Source: Hippasteria phrygiana
Lineage: Eukaryota; Echinodermata; Asteroidea; Valvatida; Goniasteridae
Direction of reading: 5' to 3'
Length of the DNA: 64,000 bases
Assembly: GCA_037893225.1 (NCBI GenBank)
Contig: JAZGUH010000199.1
Location: forward strand, 744,001-808,000
Shown here: positions 59,304 through 64,000 of the stretch, in pieces
Position numbering within the stretch: the first letter of the stretch is position 1
Layout of the letters: every line of letters begins with the position of its first letter
Notes under the pieces: model-generated
What the model saw: the letters and a program-made list of their open reading frames with translations, nothing else
The model's database searches: none
What the model was told of the DNA's origin: nothing
Position numbers and translations under genes: made by a program

Positions 59304-62300
59304 ATGGAATCTAGTCCGGATGTCACGCCGTCTTCGACTCCGCAAAATGCCGGTGATTCATCAGCGCAGCAGGCGGCGTCGGGGGCCGGTGCTCCGGCGG
59401 GCCCACCCAAGACAGACGCACAGCTCAAGAAAGAACAAGAACGAGAGGCCAAGAAGCAAGCAAAGTTGGAGAAACTAAGACTTAAACAAGAGAAGCAGGC
59501 AAAACAACAGGCAGACAAACCAGCAAAAGCTGCAGTATGTCCTTTTAAGTTTTAAATTGTCTAAACTACACTGACTAACATTATACCATTATACTATTTG
59601 CCTCTCTTTTTGGTGATTTTTGGCCCTGCTCATCAGCTGATCTCTGATACTCTGGTTTTCCTGGTAATTTGTAATTTGTATATTTTGTCATTAACCCTCC
59701 TGTTCTCAAGGCCAAAATGGAGCCAGCTACCCTATATATCAAAACCTATCAATTGACAGGTTGAAACACACACAAACTGTGACTGAGACTGAGACCGCGT
59801 TCCCACTCGAATTGGGAAAAGGTGGATCAAGATCCGGCATTTTGGTGTGACCGTTGTCTAACCGCAACGAAACCGCAAGTCGCGTTCCCACTTATGCTTG
59901 ATCCACCTTTTCGAACGGAAGTGTCGAGTCCAAAAGGTCACCGAGTTCGGTATTACGCATGCGCTTGCTTGCTGAGCGCGCGCTGTGTGGCTGTGTTGCA
60001 TGCTGGGACGGGTCAAATACATGTGCGATGTTTTGATGTTCGAAGTTTCAACATGGAGGAAGAAATCCAAATGCTTCTCGGTCTGATTTTGCCCATGGAT
60101 GCAGAGAGCAGTCCAAACTTAATCGTAATATTATAAGTACTGGCTCGAATCGGATCGTAAAACGCATTTTCTTTAAACTTTGCTACGGTTGTTGTTCTAT
60201 GACACGCTGCAGGCTATACACTAACACGGAATTATTTGTGGATGGAAAAATAAGTAAAATTACACGAATGAAAAAGGTTTAGAAGCGGACGACTTTCCAG
60301 TACGGAACGAAAGGAATACACATGTACGCTGAATGGATGCATGCACGCTTGCATCGCGCACGCGTGGTGACACATTTTGTATACAGCCCGTAGTTCAGTA
60401 GTTGTTTATTGTGCATGTCGTGCACGTGGGAAATTTTCACATGAGCTACACGCCTAAACGTATTTCTTCGTTCATCAGACCGCAAACTGTTCACGCCACT
60501 CGTGCACCAGCCGGATGTTGACAGGTCAAATTGCCGGATCAGATCCACCTTTTGCGTTCCCACTTGATCGTGATCCACCAATTGCAGGATCTGATCCACC
60601 AATTGGGGGATCTGTATCCTGGTCTTTAGATGGATCAAGAAAGGTGGATCAGATCCTGATCCACCTTATAACGGTTAGCGTTCCCACTTACACAATTGCA
60701 GGATCTGATCCACCAATTGGGGGATCTGATCCGGCAATTTGGCAAAAGGTGGATCAGATCCGGCAATTGGTGGATCTAGTGGGAACGGGGTCTGAGAGTT
60801 TGTGTTTAGAGTTTTTGATAGGCTGTGATAGTTATAACCAGGCGGGTTAATTGCTGTGATGTGAATGGAAGGAAATATCTTACTGATAGGGGCCTACCCC
60901 CACCAAAATCTGTCAGGAAGGGCAAAATCTTCGAAAATAACCAGCTAGGCCTATTTGTGTTCAGAATAGTGGTCAGGAAATTTCTGTGCAATGTAAAAGT
61001 TATACTAGGGATGGGGAAGAAGATGTGTGTCTGAAGATACACATCATCTGTCATTTGTCTGCAGCCTACTACATACAGGGAATTTGTTTTAAATGTGTTT
61101 TAAATTTGTTTTAACCCTCCTGGCTTTTATTATCATTATTTAAAAATATATATATATATATAATCCTACTCGTACTGTTTTGTTATCTTCAAAGTGAAAG
61201 AGTTCAAAGAAATTTATGTACATGTAAGCGTATTGGGCAAACCCCCAAAAACATAGCTGCTCCCATTTTTCAAGATGGATTTCTCTGACACAGGAGTCCC
61301 AAATCAAAAATAGATCAAGTACTGGGAGGAATTAAACTTAAAGTGTACTCACTTTCAGGAGCAGCAAAAAGAACAAAGCCATGTGGCCACTAAATCTAAA
61401 GTGGACAGAGACCCTAAACATGTTTTTTCTTTTTTTTTTGGTTTTGCCTGAAGTGTTGTAACCTAATAAACCTACCCACTTAGAATATTTTCAAGGCATA
61501 AAGTTCTTTGAACATAAGTTACATGTACATTGACTTTTTTTCTTTTGCTATTTTTTTTTCTGTTTAGGGCAAGGAAAAGAAAGAGAAGGTAGAGAAAGTG
61601 TCGGTAACCTATGACATACCTACACCACCAGGGCAGAGAAAAGGTATTATTTAACCTCTTGTGTCTGGCTGTTATTGATGGAGGGGAGGCTGGTATGCCA
61701 AGAACAGGCTGTGCAGCCAAGTGGCAACGCAAACAATAGGCACCACACTGAATAGTCCTATTCATCGCACGCGGAGCCCACCTTTCTTGTGAATGAAACC
61801 TTTTTTAAATTTGAAAATAGTGTTTTATATATAGCTGGAAAGGCCATTTTAATACCTTTCATATGGTATATGTCTGAGGCCTGTAGCATTTTGCATTTAC
61901 GAGATATTTGTTTGTTTTCAGGAATTTTTAAAATGACTTAAGGAGAAACAAGCCATTTAAGAAACAAAAAGCAAAGAAATAGATGGAAGCACTCGACACA
62001 AACACATTCTTTTTCCAACTTCATTTACTGAAATCAAAGATTTTGGTTATGAAATATAATAATATAGGTATCAAAGATGCAAAAAAAACTCCCTTCAAAA
62101 TTCACATAGAACGGCCCATTACGCGTAAAAGCATACAGCGACTTATGTGCCCTTTTTGCAGAGAGGGTCACATATCTTCTTCTTTTTTTTCTTTTTTTCT
62201 CCAGTACAAGAGCGATTTTGGACAGCACGCGGGTGAAATTTTTAAAAAGAAAACGCTCCGTCTATTCGTTACCCATTCAAGAAGATAGTTGAAACATGAA

Positions 62301-62726
62301 TGGATTGAGTGTGTGCAGAAATGTGCATATACTATAGACGATAACAGGTGGTCTTTTTCAAACTGCAGCTATGGCCGTCGTCCGTGTTCAAAGAGTTAAA
62401 ATGTGGATCTTTAAGCTTAGTGGGAACATAATGAAAAAAAGAAATGGTCAATTTAATACAAATTTACATTTTGCCTAGCTCACTTTGTAGAATTTTAACA
62501 TTGAGGTTAGGCTTTCAGTGGTACACAATGATGGCCGGCCAATCAAATAGCGAATACTACATGTATAGTTACACAGTTTATTTTGGCCATCGATATATTC
62601 GACCAGTTTGCAATTGTTTTCCCAGATGTGAGTGGCCCATTACCAGACGCCTACAGTCCTGCCTATGTAGAGGCTGCCTGGTACCCATGGTGGGAAAAGG
62701 AGGGCTTCTTCAAGCCGGAATATGGA
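59304..62726 (+). CDS. VARS1: Valyl-tRNA synthetase, N-terminal part (3' end outside window)
   Basis: Exons 59304-59534, 61568-61643 and 62626-62726 join in phase to 136 codons. The gene then leaves the window after a donor GTGAGT at 62727. Exon 1 gives an Ala/Pro-rich start and a Lys/Glu-rich linker ([20 protein letters not shown]). Exon 2 has [13 protein letters not shown]. Exon 3 has the family signature [20 protein letters not shown] followed by [14 protein letters not shown]. The catalytic HIGH and KMSKS motifs would lie downstream. An in-frame TAA at 59247-59249 precedes the ATG with no other in-frame ATG between, supporting this start. Vertebrate VARS1 carries an N-terminal GST-like domain that is not present here. 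The enzyme is a class Ia cytosolic synthetase that charges tRNA-Val and edits misactivated threonine. Confidence 0.94.
59794..60791. mobile_element. ~1-kb TIR element with GGATCTGATCCACC repeats in VARS1 intron 1
   Basis: Termini ACCGCGTTCCCACT and AGTGGGAACGGGGT match at 13 of 14 positions. CTGAG flanks both sides (59789-59793, 60792-60796). The right third is packed with GGATCAGATCC-type palindromic words alternating with CCACCAATTG. GTTCCCACTT recurs inside. No transposase-like frame. Confidence 0.75.
60885..61040. repeat. Copy of the TACCCCCACCAAAATC repeat
   Basis: CCTACCCCCACCAAAATCTG, GAAAATAACCAGC and GTGTTCAGAATAGT match the arm at 26290-26390. VARS1 intron 1. An (AT)n run lies at about 61148-61163. 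Confidence 0.55.
61651..62399. mobile_element. TTAA-flanked MITE split by an insertion, VARS1 intron 2
   Basis: TTAACCTCTTGTGTCTGG at the left (from 61651) and CCGTGTTCAAAGAGTTAA at the right. The outer parts 61651-61770 and 62280-62399 are collinear with 54546-54852 in inverse orientation. The roughly 510-bp middle is extra sequence of unknown origin. Confidence 0.65.
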
Positions 62727-63206
62727 GTGAGTTTATTTTTCCCACGGATTTTTTTAATTTAAAAGTTGGGGTGTAATCCCTGGTTACAGTATATGGCATT
62801 ATTTGTTTATGACTTCTGGCATGAGTCCGCCAACATAGGGCAAGACTGCGCAGTTGGTAGAGCGCCATTATGGTATTCCTTGTTCACTTTGACAAATAAT
62901 AATGTAAAAAGCTTACTGCGTATAAAGTTGCTACCAGTATCAAACCTGATAAATATGAGTCTTAAATGCTGTCATCATTGTAAAAATTGTGTTTGAAAAC
63001 ATCAGAAACGCTGTGGCTATTTTTTTCGACTTTTCGAACGTTTTTTTGTGAACTGTTGTCCGGTGATTCGGATTACAGATTAAGTTGAAATTTTCACAGG
63101 TTTATTTCTTGTACATGCGTACTTGGTGGATCACACAGTTGATTCAGTCGGGTATGAACATTACCTGCAAGTGTCGTCAGCTCTCCCAGTGCTATATATC
63201 ATACCT

Positions 63207-63427
63207 TTAACCCTAACTACCCCAAGCCTTACAAACCCCCAACATTAGATTTTGTCTAATTTTGATGGGTTCAGTACTGCAGGGCCTTTTCAAAATTACT
63301 TCGCATGGAGCTATGATGCCCCAATTTGTCTTAAGTCCAAAGAATGTGCCATAGGTTTCCTGCACAGTGTTGGATTTTGACAGGTTGAGGAAGCCTCCTA
63401 GTAAAAATGCCTAGTGGGTTTGGTTAA
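63207..63427. mobile_element. TTAA-flanked piggyBac-like MITE
   Basis: TTAACCCTAACTACCCCA at the left and GGGTTTGGTTAA at the right, TTAA on both sides (63207-63210, 63424-63427). The interior is shared with 27216-27435. Confidence 0.72.
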
Positions 63428-63603
63428 GTGTATTATTTGTGTATTCTCAATTTCGGTTGGGGGGGGGAACACCCTTTTGGATTGATGTAGCAACCATTCT
63501 TCTCCATCTGTCCCTACATTTCTGCTTCTCTCAGTGACCTTGCAAAGCTCACTCCTGTCCATTCTGTGACGTTGTCTCGGGGTGTTGGGTTAGGGGGATA
63601 TTA

Positions 63604-63848
63604 GGGAGGTTTCGTTGGCGCACGGTTAGTGCGTACGCCGACGATTAGCTCAAAACGACGAAAATTTGTAAAATAATGTTCGTTGGCTTTATCCGTTTCT
63701 TACTTACGTGTAGTGCGATCGCTATCCTTGTAAACAAGGTGATTATGTTTAGGATGAGTGAGGAAAACGTTAAAAAAGCTCAAAAACTGATGAGGTCGCG
63801 GGAACTAAACGCAGTCGTTTCTCTAACCGTGCGCTAACGAAACCTCTC
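63604..63848. mobile_element. Short MITE with AGGTTTCGTTGGCGCACGGTTA termini
   Basis: GAGGTTTCGTTGGCGCACGG at the left is mirrored by CCGTGCGCTAACGAAACCTC at the right, nearly perfect over 20 bp. About 240 bp, no reading frame. Confidence 0.65.
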
Positions 63849-64000
63849 TATTAACTGTTTTTATACTACCATTTCATTACATGTGTGTTTTATTCCAAAT
63901 CGTTCAATTCGCTGCCAGGGCTGTGTAATTAGCCTTTTAGAGGTATGGCGGACACAATAGGAGGGCGCTATTTGATTTGGGTAAACCTTTTGTGTGGCAC

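Larger units (their letters stand above)
62727..64000. other. VARS1 intron 3 (continues beyond window)
   Basis: No further VARS1 exon was found. It contains a tRNA-derived fragment (62770-62880: GGCAAGACTGCGCAGTTGGT) and a CCCTAAC-type MITE (63207-63427). An inverted pair, GGAGGTTTCGTTGGCGCAC (about 63606) and GTGCGCTAACGAAACCTC (about 63829), brackets about 240 bp and looks like another MITE. Confidence 0.6.

Noticed and set aside
59822..60136. 104-codon plus-strand open frame
   Set aside because: It lies inside the 59794-60791 mobile element, with no domain and no splice context with VARS1.

Overview
The window looks like a gene-bearing, repeat-rich stretch of an invertebrate deuterostome genome. 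All coding sequence lies in short exons with GT/AG boundaries and consistent phases. The genes are ODF2/cenexin, exosome subunit RRP4/EXOSC2, valyl-tRNA synthetase and an immunoglobulin-TIR receptor. Introns of 0.1-4.8 kb are filled with small non-autonomous DNA transposons, tRNA-derived SINEs and minisatellites. An echinoderm, perhaps a sea star, is my best guess, but the organism is not proven by the sequence.

Layout. (1) 129-20875, plus strand: twelve exons, with the 5' end outside the window, of a single-pass receptor. Its order is an unrecognised N-terminal part, one EGF module, four Ig domains, a transmembrane segment and a TIR domain. The EGF-to-Ig junction resembles Tie receptor tyrosine kinases, while the cytoplasmic part is TLR/IL-1R-like. 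(2) 20876-27056: intergenic, with two inverted 16/17-bp minisatellite arrays. (3) 27057-45555, plus strand: complete ODF2/cenexin (16 exons, 837 codons). (4) 45556-49170: convergent intergenic region. (5) 49171-57970, minus strand: complete EXOSC2 (8 exons, 289 codons). (6) 57971-59303: bidirectional promoter interval. (7) 59304 onward, plus strand: the first three exons of VARS1, which runs out of the window.

The genes do not form a pathway. ODF2 is a centriolar appendage/ciliary coiled-coil protein, EXOSC2 is an RNA-exosome cap subunit and VARS1 charges tRNA-Val. The receptor looks like an innate-immune or developmental signalling molecule. Their linkage is notable because in human ODF2 and EXOSC2 are on 9q34 and VARS1 is in the MHC class III region on 6p21, two members of the MHC paralogon group.

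The repeats are informative. Several small elements have clear target-site duplications: 8-bp hAT-like at 7694-8303 and 53691-54126, and TTAA piggyBac-like in many places. Several minisatellites appear to have grown from the termini or interior of such elements. I found no transposase-like reading frame, so every element recognised here is non-autonomous.
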